From NCBI RefSeq assembly GCF_025698545.1, contig NC_068569.1, positions 4,526,001-4,590,000 on the forward strand: a stretch of 64,000 bases of DNA, given 5' to 3'. Positions 37,363 to 50,624 of this stretch are shown piece by piece (the first letter of the stretch is position 1; every line of letters starts with the position of its first letter). The notes beneath the pieces were generated by a model that searched no databases, was not told the origin of the DNA, and worked only from the letters and a program-made list of their open reading frames with translations. The DNA is from Gossypium raimondii (lineage: Eukaryota; Streptophyta; Magnoliopsida; Malvales; Malvaceae). Both the position numbers and the translations under genes were made by a program.

Positions 37363-40300
37363 TTTGTTCTTTTTTTCTCGAAAATAAACCTTAGAGAGGA
37401 GAAGAAACGACAGGTGAACACTCTCGAAACAAACTCAAGAAGCGACGCCTAAGTTCCTTGTGGTTGTAAGATGCCCATACATGAATGATACTATGTACCA
37501 ACGGCAAAGTTTCTTTCTTTCTTTCTCTCTCAGCTGAACAAGAGTAAAATCCAAACCAGACCAGAAACCGAGGTTCAAAGAGAAATTTTAGGCTTTCAAA
37601 GAAAAAGGAAAGAAAATATATATATCTTTTTCACTACACTAGAATTCTAAAGAAGAAAACATGCAAACGAGACAGCAAGAAGCCAATGAGAGAGCATTAA
37701 TAAACATTTGACTAAGACGAGGAATACCAACAGCCCTTCCTTCGTTATCCTCTTCAACCTTTATTCGAACACGTACGCTGTTCTCAGCCCATTTTCCCAG
37801 TTTCCCCCACTTTATGATAACATTGATGACGTTTATACAAAATTCACTAACCAAACCAAATGGTCCAAAATCCCAAGCCAAAGACAAATAAAGGTAAAGA
37901 AGAAGCAAAACACAAGTGTGGCGTAAGAGAGAGAGAGAAAAGAGACAATACTATGAAGCTTATAAATAGAAGAAGAAAGTAAGAAACAAAGCTAACAAGT
38001 TAGAAGAAAGATGAGAGAGTAAAAGAGACGAGCTAAAAATCTTTGGGGTAAGGAGTCATGTGTATGAATGATGGGGCTGTTTATATCAGCTACATCATAT
38101 CAATAAATTCTCGCCGCCTTTGCCTTTAAAATCAGAATTCTTTTTTGGGGTCTAAATTGCTATTAAAATCAACATGATCCGGTGAATAAAATCAAAAGAT
38201 CTTTTCTCTCTCCTTTTGCACTGGCGCAAATCTCGATGAATCTCTCTCTCTTTTATACCATGGTAAAGAGAAGACTAATATATTATTTGTAGCTGTGTGC
38301 GTGATCAATGGTGGTCAGCTTCCAGTCTGACGAGCTTGTCTCTCCAATCCAATCCTTTTAATCCTTCCTCTTCCTTCCAATATTTTCTTTGCCCTTTCTT
38401 CGCTTCATTTGCAAATAAGGGAAAATTTTATAGAAGAAATAGGGAGTAGGGAGACTGTCATACAGGGTGGCACTTTTTATCGAGCTTCCCTTTTTTTCTT
38501 AATGCCGTTAAAGCACGCCATCTTTGGTTTTACTGTTTTACCCTCGGTTTCCTTGTTTTATTTACTTTCTCTTGCCACTGTCTTGTTGTTGCCTTGTCTT
38601 TTGACCTTTTTCTCGAGCCAGCGCTTTTTGTTTTCGTTTTTCATTTCGGATCGGATATGTTCCTATGGCATAAGTTTCAGAGTGTCGTTTGGTGTAGCAC
38701 ACTGGAAATTCAACACGTGTCGTGAAGAGGTTTCTATAGTATTTATGCTCATTTGTAATAGTTAATTATAAAGTTTTTTAAACGAATTTATAGTTGAATT
38801 GTTCGTAATTAATTCATTCGATTAATTGACTTATATCAATTTGTGAATTAACTATTTTTTATTGCTTCCAATATTAGTATGAAACCAATCCAATCTAATT
38901 TTAAAAACATTAATTTTTCTTTTTCGATTGTATTTCTTGGAAATTACTTGCTATTTTGCTAATTAATTAACCAAAGAATGGTCGTTAAGAATGGCAAGAA
39001 GCATGACTTTTCTTCCAAACTCATTTTTTATCAATAGAGATTTAACTCTAATAATTAAAGTGTGAAATGAAAAATTATATATAACTTTTGATTTTATATA
39101 ATTTTATATATAAAATTTTGATTTGATTCAATTTTGTAAATTACATTATTTCATGTTTATATATTGCATACATAAATAATTATATTTATCCAATATAAAA
39201 ATAAATTAATGTATTTATTTCTTTAGATGTACATGATTAAATCAAAAGTAAAGTTTCAAGTATATATTTGAACTACAATTAGAGTTTCAGTATATATAAT
39301 TACACCAAATTAAAATTCATGTATACAACTCCACATTAAATCAAATTAAATGCATAATTTTAAGATTTATCCTAAAAAATTAATCAAATCCTTTGAAATT
39401 GATTAAAACAAATGAATTATTTCAAATTCTTGATTTCACTCGTGAATATTACAAAATTAAAAGGCGAGCAATAGTTTAACTATCATTTGTAAAATGATGC
39501 ATAGTTCAAACTATGACATTAATGATGGTAATCGATGATTATGTTTGTTATTCTTAATTTTAATTTGTCATGATGTATATTTCTTAAACCACTAACTTAA
39601 ACAAATAGCATTATGCTATTTAAAATGATTGTGTATATGCATTAAAAATGATGATTTAATTTATGACAATTACATGTAAAATATGATTAATAATTTAAGT
39701 TTAAAAAAGCCCTAAAAAACACAGGTTAGCATAAGCCATAGATTAATACAATAACAAATAGTTTAATAAAATACAAAACAAAGTTACGCAGAAAATATAA
39801 AATGAAGATAAAAGTGGAATTTTATCACCGATTCGATATTAAAATTTACTTCAATTTATCAGTTAAATTTTAATTTAATTAACATTAAAATTGTAGTTAA
39901 TACCTAAGAACATAAGTTTAAATATACTAAATTACGTTATTTTTCTATTTATAAATTAGAATAAACTATTTTGCCAAAAAAATAATTATAATCAAAATCT
40001 AATAAAATTTATGAATGGTATTAAGCAATCACTAATAATTACATCATATCCCCACCGCAATCAAACTATGCTAACAGTAAATTTCGATCATGAGAGTGGC
40101 TTTTAAAAACCCCTTTCGCATAGATGATACACGAAATGAATTCCCGACCTTCTTCCCCATCATTGCAAAAATAAAAAAATAAATTCAACTTTCATATAAA
40201 ACATGATAGACTACTAACATCATAGTAGATTTAAACATTTTCAAATTTTGGTTTTAGTTGTGTATTTAATACTTGTATTTTAATTTAATCAAATTTAGTT

Positions 40301-40849
40301 TTGTGTTTTTTAAATTTTAAAATTTTAGTCCTAATTAAATGGTAGTAGTTAAATATATTTGGTTAAATATGTCATTAGTTTTATATTATGTGTAAAGTTA
40401 TAGATTTAGTTAATGTTCTCTAACTAGATCTTTCATAGTCACTCTATTTTTGAGTTTCAAATTTCAGATTAATGCAAATTAACGATAACTGATTTTTTGT
40501 GAGTAATATGTGGAAATAATAAGTTAACATGGCATTACACATGCGATAATATATTTGACGATCAAATTGTGAAAATAATAAAACTTAATGAATTTAATAG
40601 TTACCATTTAGATAGGACTAAATTTTCCAATTCTAGAAGTTAAGAATTGAAAATAACCAAATTAAAGTGTAGATATTAAATCCACAACCTACACAAAGCG
40701 CGGAGTCTAATAGCATAATTTAACATTTAAAAAAACAAAGCAAGCTTTTATTTATGTATATGCATACTTTCACTCGATATTATCCGACGAATCTCTTTTG
40801 CTATAAAAATTATTGTGAGATCGGACTGAGCGATTGGACAAATCATGTT
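37363..40849. other. NPY1-like promoter side and AT-rich spacer
   Basis: The first several hundred bases right of 37362 should hold the NPY1-like 5' UTR and promoter; they contain CT-rich tracts and a (GA)n run at about 37925-37945. From 38.8 kb on the sequence is strongly AT-rich. A foldback repeat lies at 40254-40693. The 118-codon open stretch at 38409 has no recognisable domain. Confidence 0.5.
40254..40693. mobile_element. Foldback repeat with about 40-bp inverted arms
   Basis: The left arm (TAGTTGTGTATTTAATACTT onward, 40254-40292) pairs with the right arm (40653-40693), whose reverse complement reads TAGGTTGTGGATTTAATATC. I estimate roughly three quarters identity by eye. The interior is non-coding, with the A/T-rich words (CAAATTTAGT, TTTTAGTCC) common in plant non-autonomous elements. 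Confidence 0.4.
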
Positions 40850-41870
40850 CTTACAAGATCAACAAGAAAGTTTAGAAAGTTGTGTGGCAATTCAAGATTC
40901 TTAACAAGTTAAAACTTATTCTTTGGAAGTGTTCCACTAATGCAAATCCTAATAGATATGGCTTATGGAAAAGAAATTGTGCTCCTAATCCTCTATGTGA
41001 ATTGTGCAATCAAGTTGAGGAAACTATGTAACACATTGTCCTTGGTTGTCACCGGATAAGAGTCATTTGATTCGAAGCTTGCTACGGTTTGAGGCTACAA
41101 TGGGAGAACATTAATACTTTTGACCAGTGATTGTTACAAGCAGTGGAGAATCTATCAAATAACACAACAGGGGAGCAAGTAATGCTTAAGGTTGTTTATA
41201 CATTACGGTGCATTTGGAAAGCTAGATGTGAGAAAGTTATACAAGGAAAGGAAATTGATGTGTGGAGTACTACTAGAAAGATTCATTTTGCTATCAAGGA
41301 ATGGTCTGATGCGAATGCTCAATATAAGCTCGGTCATTCTCAAGACATGCTAGATTTGGAAATTAGAGGCTGGGAGAAACTTGAAGAGTCTTGGTTAAAA
41401 ATAAATTGTGATTCAGCTTTTGATGTTGATACTAAAGACACTGGTATATGAGTTGTTTGAAATAGTGAGGGGCTACCAGTGGATGGAACTGGAAAGCATG
41501 TGCAAGCTGATAGTCCAAAGGTTGCGGAAGCACTAGCACTTAAAATGAGTGCAGACTTAGCAAAAACAAAAAGGTTTTCAAGAGATAATCTTTGAAACAA
41601 ATCTGAAAATTACGATGGATGAGATCAAAATAAATAATTTAAACAAAAAACGGAAATTAGATCCAATTTTAAGAAGATTTAAGGAATGATCGACACTATA
41701 CTTGATGTAAAGCTCAAATTGGTGAAAAAAGTTGCCAATAATGCAGCAAATTGAGTGGTCAAACACTTCAAAAAGGAGATGAGTTTGACACGATGGATTG
41801 TTTGTCCTCCATCTTCTCTGGTTTACATGTTGGACAAGGATGGGCTCTCTACTTCTCTTAAATAACTTTT
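40850..41870 (+). mobile_element. 5'-truncated LINE (L1-type) ORF2 tail: zinc-binding RT linker plus RNase H-like domain
   Basis: In order on the plus strand: a zf-RVT-like region (KLILWKCSTNANPNRYGLWK, then CELCNQVEET and HIVLGCH), a linker with YTLRCIWKARCEKVI, and an RNase H-like domain opening with ESWLKINCDSAFD. A degraded remainder (VAEALALKMSADLA) extends to about 41860. Parts are open for up to 106 codons (41131-41451), but stops interrupt every domain. No poly(A) tail is obvious. This is the longest of the LINE tails in the window. Confidence 0.7.
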
Positions 41871-44690
41871 ATTGCCCAATTACTTATCTCTCTACTATTA
41901 TCTAGGTGTTCTTTACGTATTTAGTTAATGGTTGTGTTGTCAAGTTTTGGTGTTATTATGAGTTGTAAAACCTTAAATCTTTTAGAAAAAATTGTAAAAC
42001 AATTGAAGACAAAAGATGAAAACAAAATCAAAATCATAATTAAAAAAAGAAAGATTTAAGAGATGTCACAAAATATTCACGAAAGCAAATTGAATATATA
42101 AAGAAGTTTTATAGACAAATTTTATTTTATTCCAAATATACAAATTAATTTCAATATTATCATAGCAAAGTGTAAATCTTACTACTTTAAATTTGAAAAA
42201 TCCATTCTAAGAATTAAATGCAGTAGGTATAAAATATTTAATAGTAGTTAGTAGTATTTATTGAAAGATATAAATGGGAACTCAGCATTGGGAAATTAAA
42301 GGATTGAATTTTAAGTTGATGTGTTTGGTCAGAAATTTAAGTTGATATGTTGGTTTGTCGAGGTGCAATCCAGAAGAGTTGATGAAAAAAATCAAATTAT
42401 TTTATTAATAAAAAAAGAAGAAAAGAAGAAGAAATCATTATTTCATGTAAAGATAGATGAAAATTCACGTGAATACAAATTAAGATCAGACGTGATAAAA
42501 TGTTAACAAATTACTTAAATCAAATAATAAAATAAAATTTATTATTATCATTTGCTACTATTATTATTGTTACTTGAAAATATTCAGAGAAGTATAATTC
42601 TCACTGCGCTTAAATCCCAAGGAAACTGATGATAGCAACCTATGTTGGGTTGCATTATTAAAAAGTAGAAATGGCGAATCATGGCCGGTTGTACTAATAA
42701 TAATCGAAATGTTTGTTCATGCAAACACCATTGGACTGCAATTCTACATCGAAATGGAATTTTAATTAATGGTCACCGACCAGTTTCCACTCTAACTTTA
42801 TCCTATGATTATTTTACTATTTTAATAGTTTTAGAATCTAGTTAAACTAGTAGTACTCTTAGCCTTTACCAACTCCATATCCTGCTAGTAAATGCCTTTA
42901 AAAATTAGAAAACATATATTTTTATACAATAAAAATTATTTAAATTTTATCATAAATATTTTTAAATGATTAATCCTTCAAAGTGTCATTTTGAAACATT
43001 TTCAAAATACTTATAAAATGTTTCAATAATTATAATTGAAAAGTTATGAGTGACCCAAAAGTTATATCTCTCAATTATTAATCAATAGTTGTTGCTAGTC
43101 ACTATGTATAATAATGAGTTATATCTCTTGTTACCAAGAATTATATCATTTAATTATTAACAAATAATAATCATTCAAATGGACATCTATTATTATTAAA
43201 AGATGTGACTATTCATTGGATAATTATGTCTCTCGAAGAGACATAAGAATTCTTATAAAGAGGAGTCAAATTTTATTTATTTGATATGCCAAAAACACAT
43301 CAAATTTTTATTTTTATTTTTCTCCATCTTCTAAAATCCCTAGATTGTTCTTTATAAAAATTGATACTCTTGCTATGCTCCGTTCAATACTTAGTGGATT
43401 GTTTTCGTCAGTATAAAATAGTGACAGTCATTAAACTTCATTTGTCAGTAACTCTTTTACACACCAAAATATAAATTAAAACGAATAAAATCTTTACTTT
43501 GATACATACCATAAAACCTTCACTAATTTTTCATAATTTTATTCATTCTCACCCAACAAAAATAAACACTTATTTTTTTCGCCTATGTATTGCTCAAAGG
43601 AACGTTTTTCCTAATTTCCATTTTCTTTATATAAATTACAAATGAAAGCGAATAACTGAGATTCAAATAAAATTTCTCATAATTTTAATTATACAATTAA
43701 TGATTTATTTGAATGATTGCCGTAAAGTGTAGACCCTTCAACTGTATTATTTTATCACATATCATCATTGATTTTCTTTTCAAATAAATTATAAAATGCG
43801 ATATTTATTGTCAACTAAATTGACTGCTGTATATTACTATTAACTGAAGATTGATTTATTGAAAATTGGTTTCAGTCAAAGGTCGTTTGCATTATAAACA
43901 AAGCATTTTTCATTTATTTATTAAAGTTAGAGAGACAAGTTTGGTAAATCCAAAGGCGCGGTTGACTCATATCTTTCTTATCCTACTTGTGTCCACAAAT
44001 TGTCATCACTCAATCTAACATTAGAAGAGAGGTGATTATTTCTGATTGCTAAACTATAAATAAATGGTTTGAGTTTAATTTTCAAAGCCTAAACTCTTAT
44101 AAATTTAAAAATATATATTTAAATTTATTTTTAATTAAACTCGTTATTTTTTTAATAAAAGTAATTTTGATTTTAAAGTTTGTTATTAGAATAAATTACT
44201 CAAACCGACATGTCATTTATACCAAGTAGGGAAGGGGAGGGGACCTGGCTTTTCTTATTGTTTTACAAGTGCAATAACTCCTCTGCTATTAATTGGGTGA
44301 TTAATTACATTACATGGACCAAAGCCCCTTTCAGTCTTTCTTCATCCTTTCTAGAGACAGCTGCCCCATCATTATTACGTTGTACCATTCAACTTCATCT
44401 GTACTGATTGAACCTTTACATCACACATTTAATTAATTGGACATCAACCAAAATACTCATACCAGCCTCCTCTTTAGTTGCTTCCCCATTTGCATGCTTA
44501 ATTAATTTCAGCTAATCAAACTTTGTTCTCCATTTTATGTTGATTATTATAGAAAAATTGCAATCTCTTTTGTATTTTGTAATAGTAATAATTGTATGCA
44601 AAATTTAGTGGATATAAGATTTATTTGGGTAACAAATTATAATCAGACTGATTTGAAATTGGTTACTTTGAATCTTTTAGTTATAAGGTC
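41871..44690. other. AT-rich spacer
   Basis: No gene. A less AT-rich patch at about 42590-42800 and another at 44210-44400 break the monotony but show no domain. A stretch at about 42984-43461 has some LTR-like character and is discussed among the rejected items. Confidence 0.5.
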
Positions 44691-44694
44691 TCAT

Positions 44695-45190
44695 TGATCG
44701 TCACCGGAGAGAGGATAGATGAAACTTAACATAAATGCGGCTGTGTTGAGGAATGGCATGTCTACGTCGATAAGATGAGTGATTAGAGACGGTGATGTTA
44801 TTTGGGTATGTGGTTTTTCTATGGTGGTGGGTAAGGAGATGCCTTTTAAAATTGAAGCTAGATTTATTTTAGAAGGTCACCGCTTAGCATGGGAAAAAAG
44901 ATTAAAACAGGTTGAGTTGGAATGCAACAATGCTCTTCTAGCTTCAATTTTTGTTGGCAGGTGGAGCTGTTAACAGTTCGATGGTTGAGCTATGTTTATT
45001 ACATTGTCTCTTAGACAGTAATTGAAAGGTACGTGTTCGTCATGTTCCAATAGCGCATAATGAAGTTGCAAATCATATGGCTAAGTGTGTAAATTCTGGC
45101 TTTATGAGTTTAACTGTGTTTCATGAACCACCATTATCTATTCAGGAGTTGTTGTTAGCTGAATGTAACAGCTCTTCACGGGCGTAAGTA
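44695..45190 (+). mobile_element. RNase H-like (RVT_3) relic of a LINE
   Basis: Frames give MKLNINAAVLRNGMS, VIRDGDVIWVCGFSMVVGKE, EARFILEGHRLAWEKRLKQV, ELECNNALL and then VRVRHVPIAHNEVANHMAKC ending at a stop near 45187. This is the order of a full plant RNase H-like domain, including the late His/Asn-Ala-Asp region (here HNEVANHMAK). Internal stops and at least one frameshift make it a pseudogene. It is either a LINE tail or a relic of a stand-alone RNase H-like gene. Confidence 0.6.
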
Positions 45191-46329
45191 CTGTTTTGAT
45201 GTAATCACAATTTACTGTTATTTTCTAAAAAAATAACAATTTCAGCCGAGTACTGCTTCATAATAATTTGTAATGAAAAATATCTCCACTGTTTGACGTC
45301 TTGTTGTTTTCTCTTTCTGTCCTAATTTAGGGTGATTTGTAGTTAGCACAATGTTTACAGTCAGTTTAGAAAAAAGCCACAGGTTAGTCAAATGATCAAA
45401 GCATATCACCTAACTCCAGGCGGGGGAAAAAATAGTATAAAAGATAAAATGGAAGCCGTGAGCATAAGCCATCATAAATAAATGATGATAGCAAAGCTGA
45501 GGGTCCCTATAGCATTAACGGGTGTGGTTTGGACTGTGGATGGCCTTTTCCTTAGAAAATGACTCTGGATCACCCTTTATGCCCAATCTCTATATTCAAT
45601 AACTTTCAACATTATTTGTACATAATACAATATTAAGATATGATATGAAATAAATACAAATATGAGTATATAAAAAAAAGATAAAATATAAATACGAAAT
45701 AAATACAAGACTCTACATATATATGCCAACCTAAGATTAGAATAAGTTCACCATTTAAGTGATTGGTAGTGCTTGTGTTAAACAACTTAGTAGATTCCCT
45801 CCAGGTTTTATGCTCTTTAAAGCTCGACATAATTGTACTTGACTGCTTAGAATACATTAAACTTTGCCTGCATCCTCAGATCTCTGTCTTTCTTTCCATA
45901 CAAAGACTACAAAACGTGGAATACACTAAAATGGGAGATTATCAAGTGGGGAAGCACATGGATGGGAAATTTTGGAGTGAAATAGATTCGGTTCCACTGT
46001 ATTCGGTAGGGTTTACATGTTAACTAACATTTTTTTTTATGATAATAGTTGGACTGCGATAGTTTCTAGGATAACCCAAAATCATTATATGCATTGATGG
46101 ATTCAGGGGGCGGGTTTCCATTACTGAAATTTTTAGATTTTTAAATTTTATATATAAATTATCATATATTTTAGATTTAGTGTCCATATTTGATAATATT
46201 CGCCCCCATATCAAATAATAATAATCAAATATTAATATATGATGGGCCTTGAAAGATTAAATTTAGAAGCTTAATATGGACTTTAAAACCAAATTCCAGA
46301 ACTAATTGATTTGACCCATACCCATATAT
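45191..46329. other. Spacer with a non-repetitive patch
   Basis: The patch at 45360-45600 has more balanced base use than its surroundings. It contains a TATA-like AGTATAAAAG at about 45433-45442 and a small inverted repeat CATCATAAATAAATGATG near 45471-45488. No protein can be read from it. Confidence 0.4.
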
Positions 46330-46790
46330 AACTACAAAGCTTTTCAGGTGGAAAATATTTACAAGTTTATAAATGATTTTTATCCGGACGATTTTATGGA
46401 GCAAGAAAAGCTACACATGAAAATTTAATTGGAGCATTTTCAACTTAATGTTCATCAAAGCACGAAGTTGTAGAAAGTTTCTACAATTGTCAAGTTGTGT
46501 CAAGTGATGAGTAAGAGAAATAAGTCAAGTATTTATCATTTTATTGATAGAATCATTCGTCTTGTGCTAACTCCTCTCATGTCTACTATAACAACCGAAC
46601 GAACATTTTCAGCCATGAAAATTGTGAAGATAAAGCTTCGCAACAGAATGGAGTATGACTTTCTTTTAACTTACTTGGTGACATATATAAAAAAAAGAGA
46701 TAACTTGAGAATTTTCAACAAATTCTATCATTGATGAATTTGATTTTATGAAAAAAATGGATGGTGCAATTTAAGATGCCTAGTATTGAG
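46330..46790 (+). mobile_element. hAT transposase relic (C-terminal dimerisation domain)
   Basis: The reading VENIYKFINDFYPDDFMEQE is followed after a stop by LEHFQLNVH and then by LTPLMSTITTERTFSAMKIV with KIKLRNRMEYDFLLTYLVTY. This is the hAT dimerisation domain of the plant ZMYM1-like/TTF-type family, whose consensus runs LP-STATTERAFSAMK. A shift near 46733 moves the expected IIDEFDFMKK out of frame. GGGGGCGGG at about 46107 and CGCCCCTTTT at about 47050 could be remains of the terminal repeats. Only the C-terminus survives. Confidence 0.75.
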
Positions 46791-49700
46791 AAACAGGGCT
46801 AAGGCCAAGTTTTTTAAATTTAAATTTTGAAATTATAATGATGTTTATGAAATTTTTACTATAGTAGCAGGTATTCTTTTTGGCATAATGAAAAGAAATA
46901 TTTAATTTTATATAGTGTGATTTTTTTCTTTTAATCATTTTTACAGTTAAATCGTTCATGCTTTTTAAAAATATTAAATCAATTTGTTCGATAAAAGAAT
47001 ATTCAAGAAGAATTATTACTTTTTTACGTTAAAAAAAGTCGTTCGGATTTAAAAATTTCGCCCCTTTTAGAATTGGATTTGGTTCTAAATGGTAACCATA
47101 CCCAAATAATTGGACCATGCATGTATCAAACGTGAAAATGAAATGTTAAATCACTAAACGATTAGTTTCTGTTTATTTGATTTGGCAGGGTGTTGGGGAA
47201 GGTAGTAGGTATGCTTTATTAGGGTGTTGATGAAGAGGCACGGGATCTAAAATGTGGACAAGTCGTGGGGTTAGTCTTCATTCCACTTATGGATTTTGAA
47301 AAGGAATCTAAAGGGTGTTAAGTCCCTCCAATGAAAAAGGCAAAGGGTTAAATCTTGTGCCCGCATTGTATTGTCAATTATTGAAAGTATATGGTGCGGT
47401 CATTGGTCAATCATAATATGGAAAGTGAAAACCCTTACAAAAATATACGAACTGAGCTGCTGCTGAATGCCAAATGGTGATGACTCCATTTCTTTTTAGT
47501 TTTTGACTGTGTAATCTCTATCATGACAGCAACAAAACCTGCTCGACTTATCCAACTAGCTTCTCTACTCATATCCATATATCCATATATTAAATCAGGT
47601 AATTCATGGTCTTATTTTCTCTTTTGCTTTCTTCCTATATTGGTTTTTGTACTCCATTGTTTATTTAATACATGCAATTATCTGAATGTATAATATATAT
47701 ATAAAAGTATAAGTTTATTTATTTTTTAATCTATGGAATACTTTTTTCTATGACATTATTAAATTAACATCTAAATATAAATATAATTTAATTTAAAATA
47801 ATTAGTTAATATTTAAATATTTGGCAGAATTTTTTATTAATAATAACCATGCAATTTATATATTTTTATTAATGATAGTCATGTTAATGTAATTTAAATA
47901 ATAATTTAGTAGAAACTGAATTTGAGTGTATTTCAGTTATTGGAGGCATAATCACGTAATTCATATTTTTATTGATAATATTATTTATTATATTTAAAAA
48001 TTACAAATATATTTTTTATTAATTTATAATTAATAAAAGTAAATTTACCAAAACACATTGTTAATGGATTAACTTGAGAATAGATAAAAGTTAAAATTTT
48101 ATGAATTTTTTATCTTAAAGTTTTAAAATTTTCATTAATCTTAAGAAAGTAATAAATAAGAAATATAGATTTATCAAAACACTTAATTAATTAATTAATT
48201 TGATGATCGATGACAATCAAAATTTTATGAAATTCATTTATTTAAAAAAACAATAATATATTTTTCATCTTATACAAATCTAAGAATTTATGTAATATAA
48301 ATAAAATAAAATTTGAATTTTTCATAATATATATTATATTGATTTTTAAACCCTTTGGAGGATTTTAAGTTAAATACAAACACCTTATATATTTATCATT
48401 TGAAATTACATTACTATAAATTAGGACTAAAATTAATCTAAATTAAGCCACCGATTGAAAGATTCGAATTAATCAAAAGAAAACAGGGATTGTGTGGTGG
48501 GAAATAACAGAGCACAATATTGTATATATTGGAGATTAGTTTTAGCTCCAAATGTTTTATTTATCCTCTGCTATGGTGTCTTCAAGGTAGATTTTATAAG
48601 GATTAAATTCATCATAGGCCTAGCTGTCTATCTTTTCATGTTTTACTTTGAATGAGGTTGTTTATTTTCAATTTAGTAGTTGTATGGGCTTAACTGTAGT
48701 TATTTGCAATTGTAACTAAACATCAGATTGATGAGAAAGCAAAACAAGCATGTAAAATAAAAAATATAAAGATCCAATGGAAAGCTTAATATTGTGCGAA
48801 TTAGAAAGAGATTCATTGTGACTAATGAGTAGTAGATATAATTTTATAAATGGTTACATTTTAATATCTCAATTTTCATATTTGTTTAAGTAGTAGATAT
48901 AATGTTTATTATTGCTTTACACTTTTTATTGTAATAAAAATATATTACTTTAAAATTAATTAAATAATGCATAAAATCACATGTAATGCATGTAAATTTA
49001 AAACTGGTTTAAAGAAACAAACAAATTAAAATATTTTTAATGATTTTAGTTAGGAATTTGCAACTAGCATACATTTGACAGCATAAATAAATTGAATTTC
49101 AACACCTTGAAAAACGGTGAATAATTGATACATAAATTTGATTCATGAACATAAGAAGATGTTCGTGAGTTCACGTAACCGCTTAAAAGGATGTAAATTA
49201 TGTTTTATTTAGGAAGTATACTCAAAGTGAAGGAATGTTGGTATTGATGAAATGTTATGATTGAATTATCCTTATGAATTTTCGCTATCAACAAAGCCGT
49301 GCATGTTTCGATTAAAACCAAATTAATTCAACTAGAATAGATTAAAAGTTTAATTACTGGTTAAAATAATTAATTAATTAAATAATCAAAATTAGAAATA
49401 TATGTTACATGATTATATATTTATAAGCCCAGGAAAGAGCTATAACTATTGATGTAATGGGCCTATTATGAAAAGTAAAATACAAAAAGTCAAAACCCTC
49501 TACACTATTTTTCATTTTTCTTTTGATCTTTTAGAGTCACGCGGTTGCTGTTCCCTTTTTCTAAGCCTTCAACATTTTTTTTTCCCCTTTTTCGTTTCAT
49601 TTCATTTCAAAATATCATTATAAATCAGTTTCCTTATTTTTGTTTTGCTGACAACATTGTGATTGATGTTGCGAATTGTTAACTTTGTTGCTATTGTATT

Positions 49701-50374
49701 TGTGCCATCATGAATTATACCTATATTTTTAATTTATTGTTGTAATTGTTGTTTTATTTTAAACTTGTTTCAATTTAAAAGAGAAAACATGTCATAAAAT
49801 TTTGATTAATTATGTTATTTGATTGAATTAATTGAAATTAATTCAATTTAGTTAACGATTTCCATGGAAAAATGATTTAATTAACAGTTAATAATTTTAA
49901 AAATTTGATTAATCCAAATAATGGTAATTTAGTTAAAATATAAACTGAACTAACCATTTGAATACATTAACTACGAGGGCTCACATCACAATTTTATGCA
50001 AGGTTATTTGAATTGGATCGAACTGGCTAGTCGAACTGGTTGGGCTAAGAATTAGCTATTGTACCAGTTCGAAGAGGGTATTAAATCAATTGATTTGAAA
50101 TTCGGTATGAATTGATTGAATTAGACGGTGAAACTAAATTTTTAATATTTTATTTAATTAAAACGAATGAATTGATTCAACCGATTAAAGGAATTAATAT
50201 ACTCATCAGTTTGATCGCTGAGAAAAACGAATATATCTCAATGAGGAATTGGGCCTAATGGACCAGTCCAGTCCAAAAAATTAAAAAAGGCTAGGAGATC
50301 CGTGACCGACACTCGAAAAGACCTGCCACCTGTTGAAAGAGCCGGTGAATATAAAAAACGGAAAAAACAAAACA
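46791..50374. other. AT-rich spacer left of the TMN gene
   Basis: No gene. A non-repetitive, slightly GC-richer stretch lies at 47170-47580. From 47.6 to 49.9 kb the DNA is extremely AT-rich. At 49990-50220 repeated words such as GATCGAACTGG, AGTCGAACTGG and ACCAGTTCGA on both strands suggest an inverted-repeat element whose borders I cannot fix. Confidence 0.5.
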
Positions 50375-50382
50375 CACGTGGC
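50375..50382 (+). promoter_or_regulatory. G-box/ABRE in the TMN promoter
   Basis: CACGTGGC lies 243 bp upstream of the TMN start codon, ahead of a pyrimidine-rich leader (about 50460-50600). A single copy, so ABA control is only a possibility. Confidence 0.35.
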
Positions 50383-50624
50383 AAAAGAAGAATAAGTAAC
50401 CAAAACGTAGCGTAGCAGGAGAAACCAACCAGGGGTCCTGATCTAGTGGCTAGTGCACACCTCTCAACCCAATCCCAGCTTCGCTTCTCTTTCTCTCCCT
50501 CTCTCCTGTCGGTTGTATTCTCCTTATTACACTCCCCCATCACATTTCTTTCATTTTCCAGATCTGACTCCCCCTCCCCTCTCCCTTTTCCAAAAAGAGA
50601 GAGTTCCCCTCTCCATCTAAAAAA

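Noticed and set aside
38409-38765. 118-codon plus-strand frame right of NPY1
   Set aside because: Hydrophobic Leu/Phe/Ser-rich translation typical of T-rich non-coding DNA, with no homologous motif.
42984-43461. Possible solo LTR of a retroelement
   Set aside because: It has a TG start, a CA end, a TATAAA and leader-like sequence, but no flanking target duplication or second copy is visible, so the call is too weak. If real it is an old, broken fossil.
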